Shown piece by piece: positions 51,936 through 60,165 of a stretch of DNA of 64,000 nucleotides (positions are counted from its first letter, which is position 1; every line of letters starts with the position of its first letter). The notes below the pieces were generated by a model. It saw only the letters and a program-made list of their open reading frames with translations. It was not told where the DNA came from and searched no databases. A program made the position numbers and the translations under genes. The stretch is from Bradyrhizobium cenepequi (lineage in GTDB: Bacteria; Pseudomonadota; Alphaproteobacteria; Rhizobiales; Xanthobacteraceae), in contig NZ_JAGKJI010000027.1 in the NCBI RefSeq assembly GCF_020329485.1, forward strand, positions 26,105 to 90,104. Reading direction: 5' to 3'.

Positions 51936-53507
51936 ATGCCAGGCAAAATGAGCGTTCGGCCTCACCCGGTGCAACGCGTCTTGCTGGGCGTCGCCTTGGC
52001 CATCCTGTGCTGGCCGTCGCCGGCTTCCGCCGACCCGAGCATTGCGCTCACGCCGGCGACCATGGCGCGCATTGGTTCGATCGACGCGCGTTTTCAATCC
52101 TACAATGTCGAGATGGTCGAGGTGACCGGCGGTCACTTCTGGCGGCCCTATGCCGATCAGGGCAAACCTTCGAAGGCGGATGGCGTTCCCGCCGGCAGGG
52201 ATCCCGCGATGTACGCCTATCGGAGGCCGATCGATCTCGCCAATCCACGCCTGCGCAAGCTTGCCGCGGCGCTGGGGCCGGCCTATTTGCGCGTGAGCGG
52301 CACCTGGGCCAACACCACTTATTTCAACGACACCGATGACAGCGCGCGGTCGCCGCCGCCGGGCTTCAACGGCGTGCTGACACACAGCCAATGGAAAGGC
52401 GTCATCGACTTTGCCCGCGCGGTGGACGCAAGGCTCGTGACCTCCTTTGCGACGGGCGCAGGCACGCGCAACGGCAGCAGCGTTTGGACGCCCGTGCAGG
52501 CGGAAAAGCTGATCGCGGCGACGCAAGCGCTCGGGGGCAATATCGCTGCGGCCGAATTCATGAACGAGCCAGACCTCGCCGCCATGGGCGGCGCTCCGGC
52601 CGGCTATGACGCCGCGAGCTTCGGACGCGACATTGCCGTGTTCGCGCGGTTCCTCAACCATGCCTCAGCGCAGACGATGCTACTTGGTCCAGGCACCGTG
52701 AGCACAGGCGGATCAGGCGATGCGGTCGGCAGTGAGAAGCTCTTGGCAGCAGCCGGGCCCGTGTTCGACGCGATCTCGTTCCACTATTACGGAGCGCTCT
52801 CGCCACGTTGCAGCAAGACGATGCCATCGGCTGCGGTGCGCGACAGCAAGGCGCTTTCGCAAGACTGGTTGTCCGGCATCGACCGTATGGCGTCCTTCTA
52901 CGCAAACTTGCGCGACCGGTTCGCGCCCGGGAAGCCGCTGTGGATCACGGAAACGGCGGATGCCGCCTGCGGCGGCAATCCCTGGAGCTCGACCTTCCTC
53001 GATAGCTTTCGTTATCTCGACACGCTCGGGCGCATGGCCAAGCGCCAGGTGAAAGTCGTCATGCACAACACGCTCGCCGCCAGCGACTACGGCCTCTTGG
53101 AGGAGAAAGACTTCACGCCGCGCCCGAACTACTGGACGGCATTGCTTTGGCGAAAACTGATGGGCACGGCCGTCCTCGATGCCGGCTCGGCGGCGGTGCC
53201 GGGATTATATCTCTACGCGCATTGCCTGCGGGGCAAACCAGGCGGCGTGGCGCTGCTTGCCATCAATACCGATCGGGCGGCGTCGCGGTCGCTCGCGCTT
53301 TCCGGACCGGCACGACGCTATACCCTGACCGCAGCCAATCTCACCAGCGCGCGCGTACGCCTGAATGGCCGCGAGATGAAGCTCGCTGCGGATGATCAAT
53401 TGCCTGTGCTGGAAGGCGAGGTGGTCACGGCGTCACGCATCGAGCTGGCTCCGACCAGCATCACATTTCTCTCGATCGTGGACGCGGCCAATCCCGCCTG
53501 CAGATAG
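51936..53507 (+). CDS. Exported glycoside hydrolase, GH79 (heparanase/beta-glucuronidase)-like
   Basis: A 523-residue exported protein. A signal peptide (VLLGVALAILCWPSPASA) precedes a (beta/alpha)8 barrel with YLRVSGTWANTTYF. The probable acid/base is E211 in AEFMNEPDLAAM, the probable nucleophile E339 in PLWITETADAACGG. A C-terminal beta-sandwich follows (VALLAINTDRAASRSLALSG... SITFLSIVDA). This pattern fits clan GH-A, GH79-type, which act on glucuronides of proteoglycans, plant arabinogalactans or similar. It is unrelated to the neighbouring flagellar genes. The plant-associated lifestyle of rhizobia makes a plant cell-wall substrate plausible. Confidence 0.75.
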   Translation: MPGKMSVRPHPVQRVLLGVALAILCWPSPASADPSIALTPATMARIGSIDARFQSYNVEMVEVTGGHFWRPYADQGKPSKADGVPAGRDPAMYAYRRPIDLANPRLRKLAAALGPAYLRVSGTWANTTYFNDTDDSARSPPPGFNGVLTHSQWKGVIDFARAVDARLVTSFATGAGTRNGSSVWTPVQAEKLIAATQALGGNIAAAEFMNEPDLAAMGGAPAGYDAASFGRDIAVFARFLNHASAQTMLLGPGTVSTGGSGDAVGSEKLLAAAGPVFDAISFHYYGALSPRCSKTMPSAAVRDSKALSQDWLSGIDRMASFYANLRDRFAPGKPLWITETADAACGGNPWSSTFLDSFRYLDTLGRMAKRQVKVVMHNTLAASDYGLLEEKDFTPRPNYWTALLWRKLMGTAVLDAGSAAVPGLYLYAHCLRGKPGGVALLAINTDRAASRSLALSGPARRYTLTAANLTSARVRLNGREMKLAADDQLPVLEGEVVTASRIELAPTSITFLSIVDAANPACR

Positions 53508-53687
53508 GGCCGGAGACGCCGAGCACCTTTGCATCGGAAGCATAGCCCGGGAAACTACGTACAGCATGTCAGACGAAGGCTAGCGCAGATCACGTTTCGA
53601 AGAACTGTGATGATGCAAGTCCAAGCGCTGGCACGAACTCTGCATAAACCGATTAACCGGGTATTCCCCTATCAACCGAAGGTCACA

Positions 53688-53903
53688 ATGCTTGTCACGC
53701 TTGTCGCTATTCTCTGCAACGGCCCGCTTTGTCTTGAAAGGGTCGTCACCAACAGTGAGCAATCCGGCATCACCATGACTGCCTGCAGTGTAAATGCGCA
53801 AATCGGCATCGCGGACTGGCTCTCAAAGGGGCCGTATCACGCGTGGAAGCTGAAGAGCTACAAATGCGTCATGGGCAAGTACATGCCCAAGAACGAAGCA
53901 TGA
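53688..53903 (+). CDS. Small secreted cysteine-containing protein (71 aa)
   Basis: From ATG 53688 (GAAGGT 4 nt upstream) the product starts with a short hydrophobic leader (MLVTLVAILCNGPLCLERVV). It continues with TACSVNAQIGIADWLSKGPYHAWKLKSYKCVMGKYMPK, giving four cysteines. Homologous-looking small proteins are familiar in Bradyrhizobium. An alternative start at 53610 adds an implausible leader. Function unknown. Confidence 0.6.
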   Translation: MLVTLVAILCNGPLCLERVVTNSEQSGITMTACSVNAQIGIADWLSKGPYHAWKLKSYKCVMGKYMPKNEA

Positions 53904-54100
53904 GAGCGTGACGCGTGAGGCATGCCGCTCCTCCAGTGAGGAACAGCCGCTTTGAAGCGATCTGATCCACGCGATCTCGCGACAACTTTGCACGGGCTCT
54001 TTCACGCGCCATTAACCCTCGCGTCCTAGCTCGCTGGAAGTTGGCGGCGTCGCGCTCTAGGTAGTGCGCAACGCAAATTCTCTCGTTACGGGTGTGTTCG

Positions 54101-54517
54101 ATGATCAGGGATGGCGAGTATGCCGTTTGGTTTCGGACGCCGCACGGTGAAGGCACCGGGATCGTCCATCTTGCACATGGCAGGATCTCGGGCCGCGACT
54201 GCATATTCACCTATAGCGGCACTTACGAGGTCGACGAAGACAGGTTCACCGCAACGCTGACGACCAAGCGCTACGCCGAAGGTCCGACTACCGTGTTCGG
54301 TGTCGACGAGGTTGAGGCAAAGCTGACCGGAGTCTTCAAGGGCTCGACCGCGGTGTGCTCAGGCACCGCGGAGCAAGCGCCGGGCGTGCGTTTCGAGGCC
54401 AACCTTTTTCCCAGGCTGGAGCCGCCGCCGGAGCGCGGCATCAAGCGCGGCGTCACCAGGCTGCCGCAAAGCCAGACCGACCACTACCGCCCAGTCAAGC
54501 CATTCACGGTGGGATAA
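54101..54517 (+). CDS. GrlR-like small regulatory-fold protein
   Basis: A 138-residue protein: MIRDGEYAVWFRTPHGEGTGIVHLAHGRISGRDCIFTYSGTYEVDEDRFTATLTTKR, then VFGVDEVEAKLTGVFKGSTAVCSGTAEQAPGVRFEANL. This matches the eight-stranded beta-barrel pattern of GrlR, known in enteropathogens as an inhibitor of a type III secretion activator, and here probably a general small-barrel family. It has an extra C-terminal extension (KRGVTRLPQSQTDHYRPVKPF). No type III genes other than flagellar ones are in the window. Confidence 0.7.
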   Translation: MIRDGEYAVWFRTPHGEGTGIVHLAHGRISGRDCIFTYSGTYEVDEDRFTATLTTKRYAEGPTTVFGVDEVEAKLTGVFKGSTAVCSGTAEQAPGVRFEANLFPRLEPPPERGIKRGVTRLPQSQTDHYRPVKPFTVG

Positions 54518-54766
54518 TCAACCTGTCTTGCCATTCATCTGGTGACGGCTGAGATGACGCTGGTGGCCCGCATGCCGTTCGATGAACGCGTGTCGCGCCA
54601 GCGGCCAATCGTTACGACAATTCACGTGAGCAGGAAATCTTCGCCGGGCAGAACTTGCCCATCCGCCGTCGAACTGTCCTGACGATCGCTCTATCTCGTT
54701 GAAATAGCTCGCGCACATGATGGCACGCAGATTGCGTTTTGCACTTCGTCACGGATGGGGTGCGAC

Positions 54767-55114
54767 GTGCAGATATCGACGACGATTTCCTCCTACAGCC
54801 TTGTCACCGCGGGCACGAAGAACACCGCCCCGAAAAACGTCTCGAGCGCAGAGGATCAAGCTTCCACTCAGCCCGCTCAGAAAACATCCCTCGGCAACGA
54901 TATCGAGCAGGAGTTCCTCAAATACGCCCACATGAACCCGATGGAGCGGATGCGTGCGAACATCCTGAAGAGCATGGGGCTGACCGAAGCCGACCTGCAA
55001 AACATGACGCCGCAACAGCGCCAGGCCGTGGAGCAAAAGATCAAGGACCTCATCGAGCAGGAATTCCACAAGAACGCGGACAAGAAGGGCCAGCTGGTCG
55101 ACGTATCGGCGTAG
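54767..55114 (+). CDS. Conserved hypothetical protein (115 aa)
   Basis: A start at GTG 54767 gives MQISTTISSYSLVTAG, the form I associate with this Bradyrhizobium family; ATG 54755 would add four residues. The sequence continues with an Ala/Gln-rich linker and a helical domain (QEFLKYAHMNPMERMRANILKSMGLTEADLQNMTPQQRQAVEQKIKDLIEQEF), ending in LVDVSA. Function unknown. Confidence 0.7.
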   Translation: MQISTTISSYSLVTAGTKNTAPKNVSSAEDQASTQPAQKTSLGNDIEQEFLKYAHMNPMERMRANILKSMGLTEADLQNMTPQQRQAVEQKIKDLIEQEFHKNADKKGQLVDVSA

Positions 55115-55181
55115 TCCGCTCGCTCGCGCCACAACCAACATCGGTGGTTATGGGTCGCTGCTCTTGCAGGGATGACGTAAA

Positions 55182-55266
55182 GTAGGATGGGTAGAGCGCA
55201 GCGAAACCCATCATTCGCGCCGCCTGCTCCATCGCGATGGGTTTCGCTGCGCTCTACCCATCCTAC
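55182..55266. repeat. Dispersed inverted repeat, family B, copy 2
   Basis: The 31-bp arms (55182-55212 and 55236-55266) are identical to those of the copy at 24653-24740. Only the loop differs (23 nt here). It lies between convergent genes. Confidence 0.9.
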
Positions 55267-55321
55267 CGACGTCAAGAATTAGCGCGGGCGGTGCCATGAG
55301 CGGCTTGCGCACCCTACCGCA

Positions 55322-56107
55322 TCACGCGAACGTGGCCTTCACCTTGCCCAGTCCGGCGAGCTCCATCACGACGCTGTCGCCGGCATTGAGCCATATCGTC
55401 TTCACCAGGCTGCCCGTCAGCACGATCTGGCCGGCATGCAGGCCTTTGCCTTCGCCGGCGAGATGATTGGCGAGCCAGGCAAGCGCGTGATGGGGATGGC
55501 CGAGCACGTCAGCGCCGGTACCGCTGGCCGCCTCCTCGCCATTGATGAGCGCGCGCCCTTTGACGTCGCGCAGATCGGGCGCGGTGATGCGTTTCACTGC
55601 GGTGCCAAGCACGCAGCCGGCGGCGAAGAAGTCGTCCGCGATCAGCGTCGGCGCGCCCATCGTCTCCCATTTCGCATAGCGATCGTCGACGATCTCGATC
55701 GCGGGTTGATACTCCGCGATCGCCTCTGCCACCCATTCGGCGGTGAACGGCGCCTCGCCCGGCGCCAGATCGCGCGCCAGCTTGACCGCGATCTCGCATT
55801 CGACGCCGACGCGGACGTAGTCGGCCATCTTGAGCTCGGCGCCGCTCTCATGCACGCCCTTCTCGAACACGCCGCCGCCGCAAGGATGATCGATGCCGAG
55901 ATATTCCTGCATCACCGCACTGGTGCAGCCGATCTTGTAGCCGACGAGCGCGCCGACCTTCGGCAGCAGGAGGTCATGCACCGCACGCTGGACCTGATAG
56001 CCCTCCTCCTCGTCGGTCGGCACGAGATCCACCGGCAGCGCCGCCAGTGGCGCGCGGTTACGGCGAGCGGTGGCGATGGCCTTTGCGGCCGCTGCGGTCC
56101 TGTCCAT
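55322..56107 (-). CDS. 2-keto-4-pentenoate hydratase / fumarylacetoacetase-family protein
   Basis: A 261-residue protein: LVGYKIGCTSAVMQEYLGIDHPCGGGVFEKGV, CEIAVKLARDLAPGEAPF, EIVDDRYAKWETMGAPTLIADDFFAAGCVLG, and C-terminal LHAGQIVLTGSLVKTIWLNAGDSV. These are typical of MhpD-like hydratases of aromatic meta-cleavage or related decarboxylases; metal ligands E/D are in the central part. GGGAGGTGGCC precedes ATG 56107. No other aromatic degradation genes are nearby, so the pathway is open. Confidence 0.85.
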   Translation of the reverse strand: MDRTAAAAKAIATARRNRAPLAALPVDLVPTDEEEGYQVQRAVHDLLLPKVGALVGYKIGCTSAVMQEYLGIDHPCGGGVFEKGVHESGAELKMADYVRVGVECEIAVKLARDLAPGEAPFTAEWVAEAIAEYQPAIEIVDDRYAKWETMGAPTLIADDFFAAGCVLGTAVKRITAPDLRDVKGRALINGEEAASGTGADVLGHPHHALAWLANHLAGEGKGLHAGQIVLTGSLVKTIWLNAGDSVVMELAGLGKVKATFA

Positions 56108-56185
56108 GGCCACCTCCCAGATTGCATCGTCGAGATGGCAATTCAGCACTCTGGCGCGCGCTTGACAAGCGCGTCACTTACGCGC

Positions 56186-57214
56186 TCACGCCTTGACAAG
56201 GCCGAGCCTGATCAGGCTTTCGGCGGTCGCAAGGATCGCCTCGTCATCGCCGCGGGGCATCCAGCCGAGCCTTTCGCGAGCCTTCGCGCTGGTGGAGCGG
56301 CGGACCTTGCCGAGCATCGGCACGGCATAGCGCAGCACGGGAACACCCATTGCGGCCAGCCGCACTACCCAATCCGGCGCCTGGAAGCGCGGCACCCGCC
56401 GGGTGGCAGAACCTAGCTCGCGCCGCAGGAGATTTGCGATACCGAGCATCGACATCGGGTCTCCGGCAACCGCGATGAAGCGCTCGCCGCGCGCCGCAGG
56501 CGAGGTCATCGCGCGCAGATGCAGGTCCGCCACGTCGCGCACGTCGACCACGGCGAAATAGATCCGCGGCACCGCCGGCATCGCGCCATTGAGCAGCATC
56601 TTGATGATGTCGATCGAGCCGGAGAAATCCGGCCCAAGGACAGGCCCGAACACGCCGACCGGATTGATCACGGACAGCTCCAATCCGCCGCCCTCTTTCG
56701 CGATGAAATCCCAGGCCGCGCGCTCGGCCAGCGTCTTCGACTTGACGTAGGCGAAGACGTCGTCGCCGTTGAGGTCGGTCCAGTTCGTCTCGTCAAACGG
56801 CTGCGCCTGCGGCGGGTGGCCGTAGCCGATCGCCCCCATCGAGGACGTGATGACGACGCGCTTGACGCCGGCATCGCGCGCGGCGCGCAGCACCCGCAAG
56901 GTTCCGTCCCGTGCCGGAACGATCATTTCGTTCTCGTCCTTCGGCACATTGCTGCTGAGCGGTGACGCGACATGCAGCACGTAATCGCAACCGGCGACGG
57001 CCTCGCGCCAGCCAGCGTCCGCGGTAAGATCGGCGGTGACGAACGATACGTGCTCAGGCGATGGCGCATTGCCCTCCTGCAGCATCGCGAGCACATCCTT
57101 GTTGCGTTCCGGCCGGCGCACCGTGGTGCGCACCTGATGACCCGCGACCAGCAACTGCAGGATGGTGTGCACCCCGATGAAGCCCGATCCGCCCGTAACC
57201 AAAACGGTGCTCAT
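56186..57214 (-). CDS. NAD-dependent epimerase/dehydratase (extended SDR)
   Basis: A 342-residue extended SDR with the Rossmann motif VTGGSGFIGVHT, ASPLSS, VITSSMGAIGYG and the catalytic Y-x-x-x-K in FAYVKSKTLAERAAW. It is closest in pattern to dihydroflavonol 4-reductase/aldehyde reductase-like SDRs. ATG 57214 is used because the frame beyond lacks homology. It is divergent from an HxlR regulator, which probably controls it. Confidence 0.88.
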   Translation of the reverse strand: MSTVLVTGGSGFIGVHTILQLLVAGHQVRTTVRRPERNKDVLAMLQEGNAPSPEHVSFVTADLTADAGWREAVAGCDYVLHVASPLSSNVPKDENEMIVPARDGTLRVLRAARDAGVKRVVITSSMGAIGYGHPPQAQPFDETNWTDLNGDDVFAYVKSKTLAERAAWDFIAKEGGGLELSVINPVGVFGPVLGPDFSGSIDIIKMLLNGAMPAVPRIYFAVVDVRDVADLHLRAMTSPAARGERFIAVAGDPMSMLGIANLLRRELGSATRRVPRFQAPDWVVRLAAMGVPVLRYAVPMLGKVRRSTSAKARERLGWMPRGDDEAILATAESLIRLGLVKA

Positions 57215-57331
57215 CCGACAAAGCCCTTCCTCGATCTCCGGCTGCGGCGCGGAAACTGGTTTTCGCCGGCCTGCAATATCCGCATCTGGGCCACTATCTG
57301 CGAGTGGACAAGTAGGATGAAATTCGAGACC

Positions 57332-57349
57332 GGTATGGAAAACAATACC
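57332..57349. promoter_or_regulatory. Palindrome at the HxlR gene start, candidate operator
   Basis: GGTAT-GGAAAACA-ATACC is an inverted repeat in the divergent HxlR/SDR region. It overlaps the possible ATG at 57335. If it is an operator, the true HxlR start is more likely ATG 57350. Confidence 0.45.
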
Positions 57350-57745
57350 ATGTCGCCTTGCGATTCCGCTGAATGCGCAGGCTGCGCGCCCGACCCGGCC
57401 CTGCTCGACGATTTCAAGCACGCCATTCATGCGCTCGGCGGCAAATGGAAGCTCGAAATCCTTTTCGCGCTGATGAACGGGGCGATACGCTTCGGCGTGC
57501 TGCGCCGTTCGCTCGGCGGCATCACCCAGCACATGCTGACCGCGCAATTGCGCGAGCTCGAACGCGACGGTCTCGTCCTGCGCACCGTGCTTGCCGAAAA
57601 GCCGCTGCGGGTGGAATATGAATTGACAGACGCCGCCTACGGTCTCTTGCCGGCGTTTCGGGAATTGCTCGCCTGGTCGAAGGCCTATGGCGCACGCGGC
57701 CACGCCGCCGTGCGCGAAGCGACACTCGGCGCCGAACTCGCCTGA
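57335..57745 (+). CDS. HxlR family transcriptional regulator
   Basis: A winged-helix regulator of about 136 residues: an N-terminal cysteine cluster (SPCDSAECAGCAPD), then LGGKWKLEILFALMNGAIRFGVLRRSLGGITQHMLTAQLRELERDGLVLRTV, the HxlR (MarR-like) domain. The N-terminal cysteines could sense oxidants or aldehydes, as in YodB/QorR relatives. Divergent SDR gene is the likely target. Starts at 57317 or 57350 are also possible. Confidence 0.85.
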   Translation: MENNTMSPCDSAECAGCAPDPALLDDFKHAIHALGGKWKLEILFALMNGAIRFGVLRRSLGGITQHMLTAQLRELERDGLVLRTVLAEKPLRVEYELTDAAYGLLPAFRELLAWSKAYGARGHAAVREATLGAELA

Positions 57746-57766
57746 ATGTCGCTTCGCAGCTTGACG

Positions 57767-58576
57767 CTACCCCGTCATTCCCAGCGCCTGCCGGATCGCG
57801 ATCTCGACCGCCGAATAGGCGCCGTCGGAACGCGTAAGCCGATAGGGCTCCGCCAATGGCAGCGCCGGCTGCGCCATGAAGCGCGGTAGCTTGCCCTCGT
57901 GCCGCTGCGCGGCGTGAACCAGGAAGGGATGGCAGAGATAGACCGTACCGGCCGCTCCTGTCGCGAGCACAATCGGACAATCGGCGCCCATCTCGTCCAG
58001 CACCATCCGGGCACGGCCGGCTTCGCCCGCAGGTGCAAGATAGCGCGCCATCGGCAGGTGCGAGCCGATCCTGATGCGCGTCGGCGCGTCCTGTTCGCCG
58101 ATATCGGAGAACAGGAACAGCATCAGCAATGCGCGCCCGCGCGAGGTGACATTGACGCGCCAGGCGGAGAAATCCCGCTGCTCGTTCGGATCGCAATCCT
58201 CGCCGGGAAAGCTGAGGTCGACGTGCCAGCCGGCGTCGCCGGGATCGTCAGGATGCGGAAAGCGCACCGGAAAGGTCCCGATATCCTGTCGCGGCCACCA
58301 GCGGCCTTGCCCGACGATCTGGTCGAGCGCCGCACGCAGGACCGGCGAGTTGATTGCCTGCCGGAACGGTGGCTGGCCATAGAAGCCCAGTCGTACGACC
58401 GGGCGTATCCATGTCGCCGGCTCGTGTTCGCGGCACGGCAGGTCACGCCACAGGATGGTGCGCGCCTCCTCCGCAAGCTCGCGCGGAAATGCGTCGTCGA
58501 GCCTGACAAAGCCACGTTCGATGAATTGGGCAATTTGCGCGTCGCTGAGCGAACGCGCGCGTTCGTGGTCGGTCAT
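57767..58576 (-). CDS. Phytanoyl-CoA dioxygenase (PhyH) family protein
   Basis: A 269-residue Fe(II)/2-oxoglutarate dioxygenase-like protein. The first two iron ligands are H118-x-D120 in GWHVDLSFPG, the distal histidine H221 in HPFLVHAAQ, and the 2-oxoglutarate-binding arginine probably R232 in KLPRF. It would hydroxylate a small molecule; the substrate is unknown. It is convergent with the HxlR gene, 21 bp apart. Confidence 0.85.
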   Translation of the reverse strand: MTDHERARSLSDAQIAQFIERGFVRLDDAFPRELAEEARTILWRDLPCREHEPATWIRPVVRLGFYGQPPFRQAINSPVLRAALDQIVGQGRWWPRQDIGTFPVRFPHPDDPGDAGWHVDLSFPGEDCDPNEQRDFSAWRVNVTSRGRALLMLFLFSDIGEQDAPTRIRIGSHLPMARYLAPAGEAGRARMVLDEMGADCPIVLATGAAGTVYLCHPFLVHAAQRHEGKLPRFMAQPALPLAEPYRLTRSDGAYSAVEIAIRQALGMTG

Positions 58577-58789
58577 GATGATCTCTCAAGCTGGCGCCGG
58601 ACGTCATCGCGCTGCACCATGCAGCGACGGTCCGGCTCAATCGGTCGGGTGGAATGCCGCAAGCAGCGGCGGCTGGGATCAGCGACCCAGCAAGAAGACC
58701 GAAGCGATATTGAGAATTGATTTCATCATGGCGGCGCCAAACTACCTCCGCCGGATGGCGGTTTCAATGGCACCGCCGCGAGCCCAGCC

Positions 58790-59200
58790 CTACTCGTCGC
58801 GATAGACTTTTTCGCGCTTCTCGTGGCGTTCCTGGGCCTCGACCGAGAGCGTTGCGATCGGACGAGCCTCGAGCCGCTTGAGGGAGATCGGCTCGCCGGT
58901 CTCCTCGCAATAGCCGTAGGTGTTGTCCTCGATGCGCTGCAGTGCGGCATCGATCTTGGAGATCAGCTTGCGCTGCCGGTCACGGGCACGCAGCTCGATC
59001 GCACGGTCGGTCTCGGAGGAGGCACGGTCGGCAAGGTCGGGGTGGTTGACGTTCTCTTCCTGCAAGGTCTGCAGGGTGAGTTTCGATTCGCGGAGGATCT
59101 CGTCCTTCCAGGCCAGCAGCTTGGCGCGGAAATATTCGCGCTGACGCTCGTTCATGAAAGGCTCTTTTTCAGAAGGCCGGTAGTTCTTCAGCTTTTCCAA
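58790..59200 (-). CDS. dksA: DksA-type RNA polymerase-binding factor lacking the zinc-finger cysteines
   Basis: A 136-residue DksA: N-terminal coiled coil (FRAKLLAWKDEILRESKLTLQTLQ) with the D55-x-x-D58-x-A60 tip motif needed for action at the RNA polymerase secondary channel. The globular domain follows (YGYCEETGEPISLKRLEARPIATLS). Only C98 of the four zinc-finger cysteines of E. coli DksA remains (others are T101, S119, A122), as in cysteine-poor DksA forms active without zinc. Near fliX and flgI, as in Caulobacter. Confidence 0.93.
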   Translation of the reverse strand: MEKLKNYRPSEKEPFMNERQREYFRAKLLAWKDEILRESKLTLQTLQEENVNHPDLADRASSETDRAIELRARDRQRKLISKIDAALQRIEDNTYGYCEETGEPISLKRLEARPIATLSVEAQERHEKREKVYRDE

Positions 59201-59483
59201 AGGCAGTCCATGTCCCTGTCAGGCGGACCGACATGGGGTCGGCCGCGCGGCGCCTTATATAGCTACCTCATGTGACAGACAATATCGGCGCAGCCGCTTG
59301 GGACGGCCATTTCCGCGCCCTTGCACAGGCAAGTTGGCCCCGCCGAGCCGGGACCGGCCGCCCCGGTCGCCCGGCATGAGCAATCCCGAGAATGAAGGGG
59401 CCGGATCAGCCCTTTTTGCTGAGGGGACGGGAATTAAATCCGCGCCCACCAGACCGGGCGATTCGCTGTCGAGGCAATCGACC

Positions 59484-59897
59484 TTAGGCTTGCCCGGCCT
59501 TGGCGAGCTCGACTTCGACGCGGAGCTCGATCTCGGACAGGACGGCATCGAGGCCGGGATCGCCGGACGAGGATTTCAGGCTGGCGGCGGCATCCCGCAG
59601 CCGCGCGACGGTTGCGGTTCCCAGATTGCCGGCCAGCAGGCCGATCTTGAGTTCGTCGAGCACATCGAGCGCGCCGCGGCCCCGCGCGACCGAGCGCTTG
59701 CGGCGTTCCACGGGGTCCTCGACACCCTGCAGCGCGAGCAGCGCGTCGATATTGGCAGCGGCCTTCGGCGCGGCGCCGGAGCGGACCTCGCCCGCTTCCG
59801 TCGAGGGTTCCGGCAGCGAGAAACTGGTCGAGCTGGAGCGCCGCGTGCTGCTCGCGGGCGTTCCAAGGGTAGTGCCGTTCGGTCCTGAGATGCGCAT
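59484..59897 (-). CDS. fliX: Flagellar assembly regulator FliX
   Basis: A 137-residue protein: N-terminal MRISGPNGTTLG, a Ser/Thr-rich stretch, then a helical domain (NIDALLALQGVEDPVERRKRSVARGRGALDVLDELKIGLLAGNL... LDAVLSEIELRVEVELAKAG). In Caulobacter, FliX couples basal-body assembly to the sigma-54 activator FlbD. Divergent from flgI with a sigma-54 promoter between them, consistent with that circuit. ATG 59897 preferred over 59972. Confidence 0.92.
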   Translation of the reverse strand: MRISGPNGTTLGTPASSTRRSSSTSFSLPEPSTEAGEVRSGAAPKAAANIDALLALQGVEDPVERRKRSVARGRGALDVLDELKIGLLAGNLGTATVARLRDAAASLKSSSGDPGLDAVLSEIELRVEVELAKAGQA

Positions 59898-60077
59898 CGT
59901 CGATGATCCCGCGGGCGTGCTGGGCGGAACCTTCGCCCCCTCATGGTTAATGGTCCGTAAACGACCCGGCAAAATCTGCCGCCGGCCGGCAGTTTCGACT
60001 CCGCCGGAAAACGGAGCGCGAATGGCGCCCGCACAATTTCACTAAAGATATCAAATATTTGATTCGCCGCCCTACCA

Positions 60078-60093
60078 TGGCACAGCGCTCGCA
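60078..60093 (+). promoter_or_regulatory. Sigma-54 (-24/-12) promoter of flgI unit
   Basis: TGGCAC-AGCGC-TCGCA: GG at 60079-60080 and GC at 60091-60092 separated by exactly 10 bp. It is about 75 bp upstream of flgI and close in sequence to the flgF promoter. Confidence 0.75.
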
Positions 60094-60165
60094 TAGTGAA
60101 CATGCGGATCGCGGCTATGGGAGTGGCGTGCCGGTCCGATCAAAGACCTCGAGGGGAGCACAGGG

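Noticed and set aside
56186..57703. A 505-codon frame for the SDR gene
   Set aside because: Everything upstream of 57214 is antisense to the HxlR gene; the Rossmann motif begins directly after ATG 57214.
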